Origin: an uncultured Dorea sp. | GTDB lineage: Bacteria; Bacillota; Clostridia; Lachnospirales; Lachnospiraceae | Assembly (NCBI GenBank): GCA_910584265.1 | Contig: CAJTZE010000010.1 | Span: 6,855-70,854 of the forward strand | Length of the DNA stretch: 64,000 nucleotides | Reading direction: 5' to 3' | Part shown: positions 7,212-15,258 of the stretch, piece by piece | Position numbering within the stretch: position 1 is the first letter of the stretch | Layout of the letters: every line of letters starts with the position of its first letter | Made by a program: the position numbers and the translations under genes | Notes under the pieces: model-generated | Told to the model about the DNA's origin: nothing | The model's input: the letters and a program-made list of their open reading frames with translations, nothing else | The model's database searches: none

Positions 7212-8858
7212 TTATCTTAATTTAAACTTATTGGTCTGTTCCTGCAGCAAGCGTACCTGACTGAACAGTTCTGAACTGACTGCCGCCGATTCCTCACTGC
7301 TTGCAGAGTTTGTCTGTACTACATCCGATATCTGGCCGATTCCTTCTGTTACCTGCGCAATCGATACAGCCTCGCCGCGCACGGCTTCTGCAATCGTGCC
7401 AATCGTACTGTTCGATTTCATAACCAGCTCCAGCGTCTTCGTTAATGTCTCAGACACTTCATCCACAATATGGCTTCCCCTCTCTGCTGCTTGAACAGAA
7501 TTCTCAATCAACTCTTTTGTTGCCTTAGCCGCCTGATCTGAACGGGATGCAAGACTGCGCACTTCACTGGAAACAACAGCAAATCCCTTTCCCGCTGTAC
7601 CTGCGCGGGCCGCCTCTACTGCCGCATTCAGCGCTAATATATTGGTCTGGAAGGCGATATCTTCGATGGTTGCAATAATCTTGCCGATCTGCTGGGAAGC
7701 CTGAGTGATATCGTTCATAGCCTCCACCATATTCTTCATCTGTTCGCTGCTCACCGTCACCTGTTCGCCTGTCAGGCGTGCATTCTCCTGCGCTTCTGTC
7801 GCATCCTTGACATTCTTTGCCGCATTCTTAGACAGCTCATCTAAAGTTGCATACAACTCTTCTACTGCGCTTGCCTGCTGGGTAGCGCCCTGAGCCAGTG
7901 ACTGTGCACTGCTTGAAAGCTGTTCTGCATGGCCGGATACCTGGCGTTCCGCCTGATTAATATTGCCGAACGCTCCCGATATAGTCCGTGTGAAGCTGTC
8001 TATTGATTCTTCAATGGATTTGAAATCACCAATATATGCCTCCGAAGTATGCACATCAAAGTTTCCTGATGACAGCTGCGACATGATTCGGTTAATATCC
8101 ATCACATACTTATGGATCAGATGCAGGGAATCTTTTACCGTTTCTGCCAGATCTCCCAGCTCATTATTCTCTTTCCGCTCCAGCTCAAGCTCCAGCTGTC
8201 CATCCTGAAGAGGCTTGGTCTTTTCCGTAATCTGTATAATCGGCTTGATAATACGTGAAAGCACATACTGAACCAGACTTGCAAGGCATGCCAGCACCAG
8301 AACAAAGCAGATGCCTGAGATTATCTGCATAACATGTATCGTCTGCTTCATATCCGCTTCACAGGCCTCATTCTCCGCAGTTACATTCTCCACAATCTCA
8401 TCAAGCAGTCCTACTAAGGTTGTCAGATTCCCCTGGATCGTCTCCTGATAATAGCTCTGTGCCGCCTCCGGATCTGTCTCTAAAAGCTCCAGTACATAAA
8501 CAGCCGATTCATGAAGCTCCTTATGTAACGGCTCTATCTGATCCCTGAGCGCCAGAACCTCTGTATCTTTTATCTCATCATCTCCATAGACCCACTGTCC
8601 AAGAACACAGCTGGTCGGGTCAATGCTGCCTGTAAATTCAGTTCCGGCATACAATGCGTTGCTAAGTCCCGACGCCCATTTATAATGTGCAACCTCCGCG
8701 CTCTGAATCCTCTCTAATAGGGCATTCGCCTCAATACTCTCGTTCTGCGTATCCTTAATAGCAAATATATTTATTGAAATCAAAATACTGTACAGAAGCA
8801 CAGAAATCAGTGCAAAAGCTACACGTATTCCAACCATTGTCTTAATGCCTTTTCGCAT
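7212..8858 (-). CDS. Methyl-accepting chemotaxis protein with extracytoplasmic CZB-like zinc domain
   Basis: A 548-residue receptor: TM1 at about 10-33, an outer domain 45-165, TM2 about 176-200, HAMP about 200-255, then the MCP signalling domain with the hairpin tip EDIAFQTNILALNAAVEAAR. The outer domain carries the chemoreceptor zinc-binding (CZB) pattern: H58-xx-W61, C84-xx-G87-x-W89, and H112-xxx-H116, the three-His/one-Cys ligand set. CZB domains are usually cytoplasmic; here it sits between the two membrane helices. In other bacteria CZB domains sense zinc or oxidants such as hypochlorite. The gene follows the HEXXH protein by 25 bases and is the last of the cheV operon. Confidence 0.88.
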   Translation of the reverse strand: MRKGIKTMVGIRVAFALISVLLYSILISINIFAIKDTQNESIEANALLERIQSAEVAHYKWASGLSNALYAGTEFTGSIDPTSCVLGQWVYGDDEIKDTEVLALRDQIEPLHKELHESAVYVLELLETDPEAAQSYYQETIQGNLTTLVGLLDEIVENVTAENEACEADMKQTIHVMQIISGICFVLVLACLASLVQYVLSRIIKPIIQITEKTKPLQDGQLELELERKENNELGDLAETVKDSLHLIHKYVMDINRIMSQLSSGNFDVHTSEAYIGDFKSIEESIDSFTRTISGAFGNINQAERQVSGHAEQLSSSAQSLAQGATQQASAVEELYATLDELSKNAAKNVKDATEAQENARLTGEQVTVSSEQMKNMVEAMNDITQASQQIGKIIATIEDIAFQTNILALNAAVEAARAGTAGKGFAVVSSEVRSLASRSDQAAKATKELIENSVQAAERGSHIVDEVSETLTKTLELVMKSNSTIGTIAEAVRGEAVSIAQVTEGIGQISDVVQTNSASSEESAAVSSELFSQVRLLQEQTNKFKLR

Positions 8859-8883
8859 AATGGTATATCCCCTTTCGTTTTAA

Positions 8884-9564
8884 TTATTCTTTCACTGCTT
8901 CCTGGCTTTCTGCCGTTACCGTTCTTGTTGTCCCGCCGGATACATAAGCCTTCCCGCATTCCGGACAAATAGCCGTATGCATTGTTACCGACTGGCTGAT
9001 GACTTCTCTGTCCTCCTGTACCGCCTTTGCCTGTTCTCTGGTCACGTGCTCCATCTCATGCCCGCGCACTGCTGCGCCGGCCTGTTCCGGCGAAATATGT
9101 GTAGGTGTCTTGTATGAAACACCTGCATCATCTGAGCCGTCCTGATATTTCCTTTGTTCGCAGGTTTTGCATTCGCCTTCCTCCAAAGCCTTCTGAGCCC
9201 CTTCTGCACCTGTCAGTGCATCAGAAGACTCCTCTCCCGGAACCGGCGCCTTCTTTTGTCCTGCCTGCGTTTCATCCCCATATTGAATGCGCATCCGTAC
9301 AGCAAACTCTGCCGGATCCATTCCCTTCCTCAAAAAAGGAATCGCATAACTGACCCCGCTTGCTGCATTCGTGTTTACAGTTCCTACCGGGCGGATAGGC
9401 TCAACCGGCACGCCGATATTCGATGCCTGCCTTACCACCGGAACTGCTCCTGTCCTCTGCACAGGCTGTACTCTAGTTATCTGAGAAGCCCCGGCTGTTC
9501 TCATAGAACCATAATGTCCGTAATTATAAGCATACGGACTTGTTCCGGATACTCCTGCTATCAT
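8884..9564 (-). CDS. SprA-related putative metalloprotease-like protein
   Basis: A 226-residue protein with no clear signal peptide. The N-terminal ~70 residues are low complexity (Gly/Pro/Val/Arg). The C-terminal half has a conserved-looking block: HEXXH as HEMEH at 169-173, then a helix with REQAKAVQ, then C200-P-E-C203-GKAYVSGGTTRT. A second Cys pair is C132-K-T-C135. This arrangement resembles proteins annotated as SprA-related putative metalloproteases. HEXXH normally binds zinc and activates water, but activity here is not proven. It sits between the EAL-HDOD gene and the CZB chemoreceptor gene, which suggests a motility or zinc-linked role. Confidence 0.6.
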   Translation of the reverse strand: MIAGVSGTSPYAYNYGHYGSMRTAGASQITRVQPVQRTGAVPVVRQASNIGVPVEPIRPVGTVNTNAASGVSYAIPFLRKGMDPAEFAVRMRIQYGDETQAGQKKAPVPGEESSDALTGAEGAQKALEEGECKTCEQRKYQDGSDDAGVSYKTPTHISPEQAGAAVRGHEMEHVTREQAKAVQEDREVISQSVTMHTAICPECGKAYVSGGTTRTVTAESQEAVKE

Positions 9565-9596
9565 ACACTCGCCCCCTTATTCAGAACCTCTCTTTT

Positions 9597-10841
9597 TTAT
9601 CCTCTGCTTCCTACCACATTATCCCAGATACCGTTTACTTCCTCCACACATTCCATATAGATCTGTGCCATCTCATTCGTATGAAGTCCTAACTCTTCAG
9701 CTATAACTTTTATCTCCGTCCATTCTGCCCTCTCATAGAAAAGAAGCAGTTCGTACAGCCTTCCTGCCAGTCCTTCCTCAGAAATAAGGGCCGCTTTGAC
9801 CTCTTCCACGATTGGAATATCCGCCAAAATCTCTTCCATTGGCGCATCAATCATATACTCCAGCGTGGAAAACATACCAAGAAGATAAGCATCCGAAGCA
9901 TTGATCACAAAATTTTTAAGCTTTCTAACCAGTCTGGATGCAAAGTTTGCACGCATAAAGGAGGTCTTAAGGAGTTCCTCGGAAGCGCTGTCTGCTGTAT
10001 TATCTTCAAAGCTCAGAAGATAGACCCATTGCTTCAACTGGTTAATTCCAACCCGCACCATAGCCTGACGTACAGAAGTGGTCTCCTGATGTGCCGCAAA
10101 ATAGGACGAATTGGCCATCTTTAACAGCGCGTATGTCAAAGATGCATCCCTTCTTACAATCTCCTCCAGCATCTCAATATCCGGCTCATCCTTTGTAATC
10201 TCCATAATAAGCTGATATAGGTTACCCTGCATAAAGTCCATCTTGCTGGTCTTTGTCAGCGTAGCAGTAGAAATATAATTGCCTTCTACATAATCCACTC
10301 CAAGCTCTTTGGCATACTCATAAACCTCCTTGCTGTTTACGCCCGTAGCAATAAACTGCTTTTGGAAGCCATGAGCCATTTCAACCAGATTTACAATGGA
10401 ACGCCTCTGCGTTTCATCCGTCTTATTGGAAATATCAACCTTAATATAATCTACATACTCCAGCATACTAAAATACTTTGGCGTAAACTGGAAATCATTA
10501 ATTGCAAAATGATAACCTTCCTCTTTGTACTTCCCGATAATAATCGTCGCAAGAGAATGTACTACAATGTTATCCTCTATCTGGATAATCACCTTATCCT
10601 TATCAAAAATCTTCGGCGTATTCCGGAACAAAAGCGTCGGTGTAAATGTCATAAATGTCTTCTTATCCTTAAAGATACAGCCCGAATTCTCGGATAAAAA
10701 GGATACCATCGCATTAGCCGCTACGCTGTCCGTACTCGGATTATACAAACTGTCTTTATCCTCCTGGATCATAAGTTCATAACCCACGACTGCATCTGTC
10801 CGAATGTCCTTAATCGCCTGTCTTACTACACATTTTTCCAT
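9597..10841 (-). CDS. Degenerate EAL domain plus HDOD domain protein (YuxH type)
   Basis: A 414-residue two-domain protein. Residues ~1-190 resemble an EAL c-di-GMP phosphodiesterase barrel, but the signature loop reads GYELMIQ at 20-26 instead of an ExL with catalytic partners, and the usual metal-binding acidic residues are not apparent, so it is likely inactive. Residues ~195-380 fit an HDOD domain (IVRRDASLTYALLKMANSS, then VRQAMVRVGINQLKQWVYLL). EAL-HDOD proteins are thought to act as protein-interaction signalling modules. It starts one base after cheV ends, showing tight coupling to chemotaxis. Confidence 0.85.
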   Translation of the reverse strand: MEKCVVRQAIKDIRTDAVVGYELMIQEDKDSLYNPSTDSVAANAMVSFLSENSGCIFKDKKTFMTFTPTLLFRNTPKIFDKDKVIIQIEDNIVVHSLATIIIGKYKEEGYHFAINDFQFTPKYFSMLEYVDYIKVDISNKTDETQRRSIVNLVEMAHGFQKQFIATGVNSKEVYEYAKELGVDYVEGNYISTATLTKTSKMDFMQGNLYQLIMEITKDEPDIEMLEEIVRRDASLTYALLKMANSSYFAAHQETTSVRQAMVRVGINQLKQWVYLLSFEDNTADSASEELLKTSFMRANFASRLVRKLKNFVINASDAYLLGMFSTLEYMIDAPMEEILADIPIVEEVKAALISEEGLAGRLYELLLFYERAEWTEIKVIAEELGLHTNEMAQIYMECVEEVNGIWDNVVGSRG

Positions 10842-10842
10842 G

Positions 10843-11760
10843 CTATATCATCCCTCTTTCCTCCAGAAGCCGGTCCATCACCTGAACCAGGCGTCCAATC
10901 TCTGGCTTGGAAAGCTGTTCGTCTGCGCCCAGCTGCTTTCCTTTAATTCTCATTTCAGCGTTGATCAGGGATGAGAAAATAATAACCGGTATTCTCTTCA
11001 TAATATCATCTTCTTTTACCAGCTTTGTCAGGCGGTGTCCGTCCATCTCCGGCATCTCAATATCTGTAATCAAAAGAGCCGCCTTATCATCAAAATCAGG
11101 CTCATTCCTCACGGACAGGAGATACTCCCAAGCCTCTTTACCATTATTAAAATTCTTGATATTCGCATAACCCGCACGGATCAGCGAATCCTTGATCATC
11201 TTAGTCAGAAGCAGGGAATCCTCTGCGAGAAGGATACTGTGTTCCCGTGCTATTCTATCGCCAAGCCTGTCGATTTCCTCTACCTGGATACTGGTTTCCG
11301 GCGCAATCTCTGCCACGATCTTCTCGAAGTCAAGAATCGTAACCAAATTACCGTTGCACTGCGCAATACCTGTAGCAACACCGTCATCCCCGCTTGTAAT
11401 CGTCTTATCCGGCTTTTGGATATCCTCCCAGGAGATCCTGCTGATCCCTACTACTGTATGTACACGGAAGGCAATATCCATTTTATTAAAATTAGTAATT
11501 ATGAATAAATCCCTGTCCTTTGTCTCAGCGACTTCGCCAGTCAGATATTTAGGAAGGTTAATTACAGTCATAAGGATCTCCCTCGGCTTGAAAATCCCCT
11601 CCACTGCCTCATGAGAATGAGGTATTGGCTTTACTTTGTCCGCCATCATAATTTCCCGTACTTTTGCTACATTGATACCATACAATTCCCCAAAGATAGT
11701 AAACTGCATAATTTCAATCTCATTTGTTCCCGATTCCAATAAAATCTCTGTATCAGCCAT
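10843..11760 (-). CDS. cheV: Chemotaxis coupling/response regulator CheV
   Basis: A fusion of a CheW coupling domain (about 15-160) and a receiver domain (about 175-300). The phospho-acceptor is the Asp of LLITDIEMPEMDG (D233 in this numbering), with acidic AEDSLLL upstream and the late Lys in QLSKPEIGR. CheV couples receptors to CheA and is phosphorylated to aid adaptation. The start is ATG 11760, placed 9 bases after AAAGGAG; a GTG two codons upstream is too close to that site. It is the first gene of a four-gene unit behind a SigD-like promoter. Confidence 0.92.
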   Translation of the reverse strand: MADTEILLESGTNEIEIMQFTIFGELYGINVAKVREIMMADKVKPIPHSHEAVEGIFKPREILMTVINLPKYLTGEVAETKDRDLFIITNFNKMDIAFRVHTVVGISRISWEDIQKPDKTITSGDDGVATGIAQCNGNLVTILDFEKIVAEIAPETSIQVEEIDRLGDRIAREHSILLAEDSLLLTKMIKDSLIRAGYANIKNFNNGKEAWEYLLSVRNEPDFDDKAALLITDIEMPEMDGHRLTKLVKEDDIMKRIPVIIFSSLINAEMRIKGKQLGADEQLSKPEIGRLVQVMDRLLEERGMI

Positions 11761-11796
11761 AACCACTTTCTCCTTTATATTCTCCGTATTACATAT

Positions 11797-11824
11797 TTAT
11801 CGACATAATATCCTTATATCTTAA
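11797..11824 (-). promoter_or_regulatory. SigD-like promoter of the cheV operon
   Basis: Minus strand: TTAA (11824-11821), a 16-base spacer, then GTCGATAA (11804-11797), one mismatch from the SigD -10 GCCGATAA. It lies in the 69-base gap between cheD and cheV, about 40 bases upstream of the cheV start. It suggests the cheV, EAL-HDOD, HEXXH and chemoreceptor genes belong to the late motility regulon. Confidence 0.5.
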
Positions 11825-11829
11825 GCTTT

Positions 11830-12309
11830 TTACAGCTTTCTCTCTGGCTTCCCGGCTGTCCGGACACATACCTGCCCGGTCGCTACATCCAGCGACATAG
11901 TTCTTGCATAGTTTGCGCCGGTATCTTCGGCGGACACACGCAAGCCCTCCATCATAAGTATCCTTTTGACATTCTGAGCATTCCGTTCACCGATATTGCC
12001 AAGCCCCCCCGGACCTTTCATCTCGAACATCTTTGCTCCGCCGGCAATCTTAATTACCAGCCTTCCCTTTCCAGCCCCAAACGCATACAGCTTACGCAGG
12101 GTTTCACGGATTCCTGAATCTGCATATTTCAATATATTGTTATCCGAAGCGCTTTTTTCCGGAAGCATAATATGAAGAAGTGCTCCCAGCTTAATCATCG
12201 GGTCATAGAAGGATATCCCTATACAGGAACCCAGTGCATAGGTAATCAATTCCCCTTCCTGCCTTGCAATCTTCATATCTGCGATTCCAACCGATATTTT
12301 TTTGGCCAT
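11830..12309 (-). CDS. cheD: Chemoreceptor glutamine deamidase CheD
   Basis: A 159-residue CheD. It deamidates glutamines in chemoreceptors and is inhibited or guided by CheC binding. The catalytic set is visible as T23, C29 in YALGSCIGIS and H46 in ALLHIMLP. The later conserved region with FGAGKGRLVIKIAGGAKMF is present. It follows cheC by 3 bases, the normal CheC-CheD pairing, and is the last gene of the 29-gene fla/che operon. Confidence 0.94.
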   Translation of the reverse strand: MAKKISVGIADMKIARQEGELITYALGSCIGISFYDPMIKLGALLHIMLPEKSASDNNILKYADSGIRETLRKLYAFGAGKGRLVIKIAGGAKMFEMKGPGGLGNIGERNAQNVKRILMMEGLRVSAEDTGANYARTMSLDVATGQVCVRTAGKPERKL

Positions 12310-12312
12310 TTG

Positions 12313-12933
12313 CTAACTCACTCCCAGCTTTTTCATTAGAATATTCAAGGATTCTACATCCGGGAGAAGAAGCATACTGCTATGCAAGGCCTTTTCATCA
12401 ATCTTGAAGTCTCCTGTCACCATCATAATTCTATCCGAATGCTGACCCACCATTGCCATCGGCACACTCAATATACCGCCCAGCATATTTACGGTAAATT
12501 GCGGAACCGACAATTCAACCTCTACATTGGTTAACGACGATAATGCCGTAACATAAGAAGAAATCACGATATTGCCAATCTCAGTGAGAACGGAAGTATC
12601 AATTTCCTCCAATTCCAGGAGCTCTGCCCCTGTTTTTCCTAGCATCCTGAAAAGAATATCATCCGAGAAACTCTGCGGTACGATAAACAGCATAATACCC
12701 TGAATCTCTCCGCTCATCTCTACAAAAATCGCCGCAACAACATTCTCCGGATCCCCCATCTTTTCAATTGCTTCATTAAACTCTAAAATCTCTGCCCTTG
12801 GAAGCGACATCATAACCTTGGCATTCATCATGCTGGACAATGCTGTTGCCGCATTGCCCCCGCCGATACTTCCAATCTCTTTGAGAATATCCAGCTCCAA
12901 CGCATTCATTTCTTCATACTTCTTTATTGCCAT
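12313..12933 (-). CDS. cheC: CheY-P phosphatase CheC, first active site altered
   Basis: A 206-residue CheC with two pseudo-symmetric phosphatase helices. The usual active-site rule is Glu-x-x-Asn followed by Pro 23 residues later. The second site fits fully (E118, N121, P144 in LTEIGNIV). The first has E19 and P45 but S22 instead of Asn (LKEIGSIGGGNAATAL), so it is probably weak or inactive. CheC removes phosphate from CheY and binds CheD. It lies between flgG (11 bases) and cheD (3 bases). Confidence 0.93.
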   Translation of the reverse strand: MAIKKYEEMNALELDILKEIGSIGGGNAATALSSMMNAKVMMSLPRAEILEFNEAIEKMGDPENVVAAIFVEMSGEIQGIMLFIVPQSFSDDILFRMLGKTGAELLELEEIDTSVLTEIGNIVISSYVTALSSLTNVEVELSVPQFTVNMLGGILSVPMAMVGQHSDRIMMVTGDFKIDEKALHSSMLLLPDVESLNILMKKLGVS

Positions 12934-12944
12934 GTCTCACCCCG

Positions 12945-13655
12945 CTATGATCTTAATGTATTAATTGTACCCATGATCTCATCTGATGTCGTCACCATTC
13001 TGAGTGCAAGGGAATACGCTCTCTGTGCTTCAATCGTTCTGGTTATCTCTTCTGCTGTGTCAACTCCGGACATCTCAAGTGTATGGTCTACCATCTTCGC
13101 TCCAGGCATAAGGAACGGCGCCCCGTTCTTAGCCACCGGAGAAAATTCATTGTTACCCAAACTCAGCATTCCATCCAGAATATCAAATCCAAACACGCCG
13201 ATTTCTCCACCCAATTCACCATCTGTGACAAGAATCGGGTTTTGGTTCTGATCCAGCACAAAATTACCATTATCATTTACCAGATAGAACTCCGTTCCAC
13301 GTTTTGATAGACTGAAATGACCATTTCTCGTATAGGTGATCTCACCGGTAATCGGACTTCTCAGCATAAAAAATCCCTTTTCCACAATCGCATAATCATA
13401 ATCGCCCTGAGTTGTCACAAAACCGCTGGGGTCAAATTTCGTATCCGTCTTCTCGACAACCACGCCTGTTCCTGCCTTAAGCGGCGTATCTTCCCCGTTA
13501 TAATTGTTCAGATTATAGTACATCAAATCTGAAAATACTGCCGACTTAGACTTGTAGCCATAGTTGTTCACATTTGCAAAGTTATTAGCAATTACATCTA
13601 GTTTTCTCTGCTCTTCCATTGCACCTCTGGCCGCTGTGTAAAATGATGTATACAT
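12945..13655 (-). CDS. flgG: Flagellar basal-body rod protein, FlgF/FlgG family (second copy)
   Basis: A 236-residue axial protein. The N-terminal rod motif has RKLDVIANNFANVNNYGYKS, the central part has YTRNGHFSLSKRG, and the C-terminus is the helical EITRTIEAQRAYSLALRMVT. These helices pack in the rod core; the protein is exported by the flagellar type III system without a signal peptide. It follows a paralogue by 45 bases. Which of the two is the distal rod FlgG and which FlgF cannot be settled from sequence reading alone. Confidence 0.85.
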   Translation of the reverse strand: MYTSFYTAARGAMEEQRKLDVIANNFANVNNYGYKSKSAVFSDLMYYNLNNYNGEDTPLKAGTGVVVEKTDTKFDPSGFVTTQGDYDYAIVEKGFFMLRSPITGEITYTRNGHFSLSKRGTEFYLVNDNGNFVLDQNQNPILVTDGELGGEIGVFGFDILDGMLSLGNNEFSPVAKNGAPFLMPGAKMVDHTLEMSGVDTAEEITRTIEAQRAYSLALRMVTTSDEIMGTINTLRS

Positions 13656-13700
13656 ATGATGTCTCCTCTCCAGTTTCTATGTTAATTTCGATTCATTTTC

Positions 13701-14444
13701 CTATGTTGCCGAACCCAAAGTGACAATCTTTCCTGTTAACTGGTCATAGATCTTCAGAATCTGAGCAGACCCCTGAAGCACCCGCTGGCCGCTCATCATT
13801 CTGGTCATCTGCTCTGCCATATTTACATTCGAGTATTCGGTATAGCGCTGCGTCACCTTCGCAGTCGATGCCTGCGGCGCCGCTCCATTTGCCTGGAATA
13901 CGCCTCCGGTAATCTTGGTAAGCTGATTATAATCTGCAAAATCCACAATCTGCAGCTGGCCGAAAGTCTGCAGGCCGTCCTCCGTAGTAATATTCCCCTG
14001 GGAGTCAATACCCACCTCATCCGTTGTAAGCTGGATCGGCCCGTTAGTTCCCATCACGCGTCCGATTCCCGGCAGGACAAGATATCTCTGATCATCCAGA
14101 TTAAATGAACCGTTTCTTGTATACACAACACCATTATTTGTCTGAATAACGAAGAAACCATTTCCTGTCAGGCCTACATCCAGCGGACTTCCGGTCTCTC
14201 TCAGCCCGCCTTCGCTGTAATCGGTCACTCTCTCATCCGCAATATTCATCCGGGATACCGTGCCTACCTGCGTCTTCCCATACTGATCGTAGCGGTAAAT
14301 CATCTCTTCCCGGAAAGTGCTCTCTATCAAGCGGTCTTCCTTGTAACCCGGAGTAGATACATTCGATATATTATTACTGATAATATTCATATTCCGGTTT
14401 TGTGTGATCATGTTTGAAGCTAAATCATAATACCCCTGAAACAT
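13701..14444 (-). CDS. flgF: Flagellar basal-body rod protein, FlgF/FlgG family (first copy)
   Basis: A 247-residue axial protein with N-terminal NMNIISNNISNVSTPGYKED, a central VVYTRNGSFNLDDQRYL, and C-terminal NVNMAEQMTRMMSGQRVLQG. The start is ATG 14444, after GAGAAGGAGAGG; longer frames run into sigD. It overlaps the end of sigD by 20 bases, implying translational coupling. Exported through the flagellar type III apparatus to build the rod. Assignment to flgF over flgG is tentative. Confidence 0.85.
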   Translation of the reverse strand: MFQGYYDLASNMITQNRNMNIISNNISNVSTPGYKEDRLIESTFREEMIYRYDQYGKTQVGTVSRMNIADERVTDYSEGGLRETGSPLDVGLTGNGFFVIQTNNGVVYTRNGSFNLDDQRYLVLPGIGRVMGTNGPIQLTTDEVGIDSQGNITTEDGLQTFGQLQIVDFADYNQLTKITGGVFQANGAAPQASTAKVTQRYTEYSNVNMAEQMTRMMSGQRVLQGSAQILKIYDQLTGKIVTLGSAT

Positions 14445-15234
14445 CTTTCCTCTCCTTCTCTTCGTTAAATTTTTCCATATGTTTACGTAGTTTCTTGATC
14501 GCATTGGCATGTATCTGTGAAACCCTCGGCTCGCTGACCTGAAGTACATCCGCAATCTGCCTCATATTCAGTTCATCTATATAATACAGGGATATTACAA
14601 GCTGTTCATTCTCCTTCAGCTTGTTGATTCCCTCTGCCAAAACCCCGGCAAGCTCCTTCTTTAGGAATTGATCTTCCGGCTGCTCCTGCGAATCCCCATG
14701 AGTCAGCCTTACACCGATCTCATTTCCCTGAGCCTCCGCCAGCACCATATCCAGAGACAGAATATTGAAAAGCGCGGCCTTCCTCATCGTATCATGGTAC
14801 TTCTCTGTCGAAATATCCAGATACTCCGTCACCTCCTGTACAGAAGGATAATACCCAAGTTTATTATATAACGTTGTTACCGCTTCTTCAATATCTCTTG
14901 TGTTCTTTCTTGTACTTCTCGGTACCCAGTCCTGCTTTCTTGCCAGGTCAATGATCATTCCCTTAATCCGTTTTGATATGTAAGTCTCAAACTTTACCTT
15001 CTTATCAAGGTCAAATTTGTCAATCGCGGACATGATCGCAATGACACCCTCATTAATGATATCATCTACCTGTACAAAGCTGAGATAAATATCACGCATT
15101 TGAAGCGCAATGCTTTTCACAAGATAGATATAACGCATGACTATTTCCTGCTTTATCTCCAGACTTCCTGTCTCTTTATACAATTTTAAAAGTTCTTCAT
15201 TTGACTTTTCTTTGTATAACTCCTGTGTCCCCAT
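14425..15234 (-). CDS. sigD: Flagellar/motility sigma factor SigD (FliA, sigma-28)
   Basis: A 269-residue sigma factor with region 2 (MRYIYLVKSIALQM, then VDDIINEGVIAIMSAIDKFD), region 3 (GYYPSVQEVTEYL) and region 4 with the helix-turn-helix (LNMRQIADVLQVSEPRVSQI). SigD directs RNA polymerase to late motility promoters such as those of flagellin, fliD and chemoreceptors. SigD-like -10 elements at fliD and cheV in this window fit that. It lies 24 bases after flhA within the early operon. No anti-sigma factor FlgM gene was found here. Confidence 0.94.
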   Translation of the reverse strand: MGTQELYKEKSNEELLKLYKETGSLEIKQEIVMRYIYLVKSIALQMRDIYLSFVQVDDIINEGVIAIMSAIDKFDLDKKVKFETYISKRIKGMIIDLARKQDWVPRSTRKNTRDIEEAVTTLYNKLGYYPSVQEVTEYLDISTEKYHDTMRKAALFNILSLDMVLAEAQGNEIGVRLTHGDSQEQPEDQFLKKELAGVLAEGINKLKENEQLVISLYYIDELNMRQIADVLQVSEPRVSQIHANAIKKLRKHMEKFNEEKERKDVSGVL

Positions 15235-15258
15235 AGTAACGCTCCATTAGCTGCTGTT

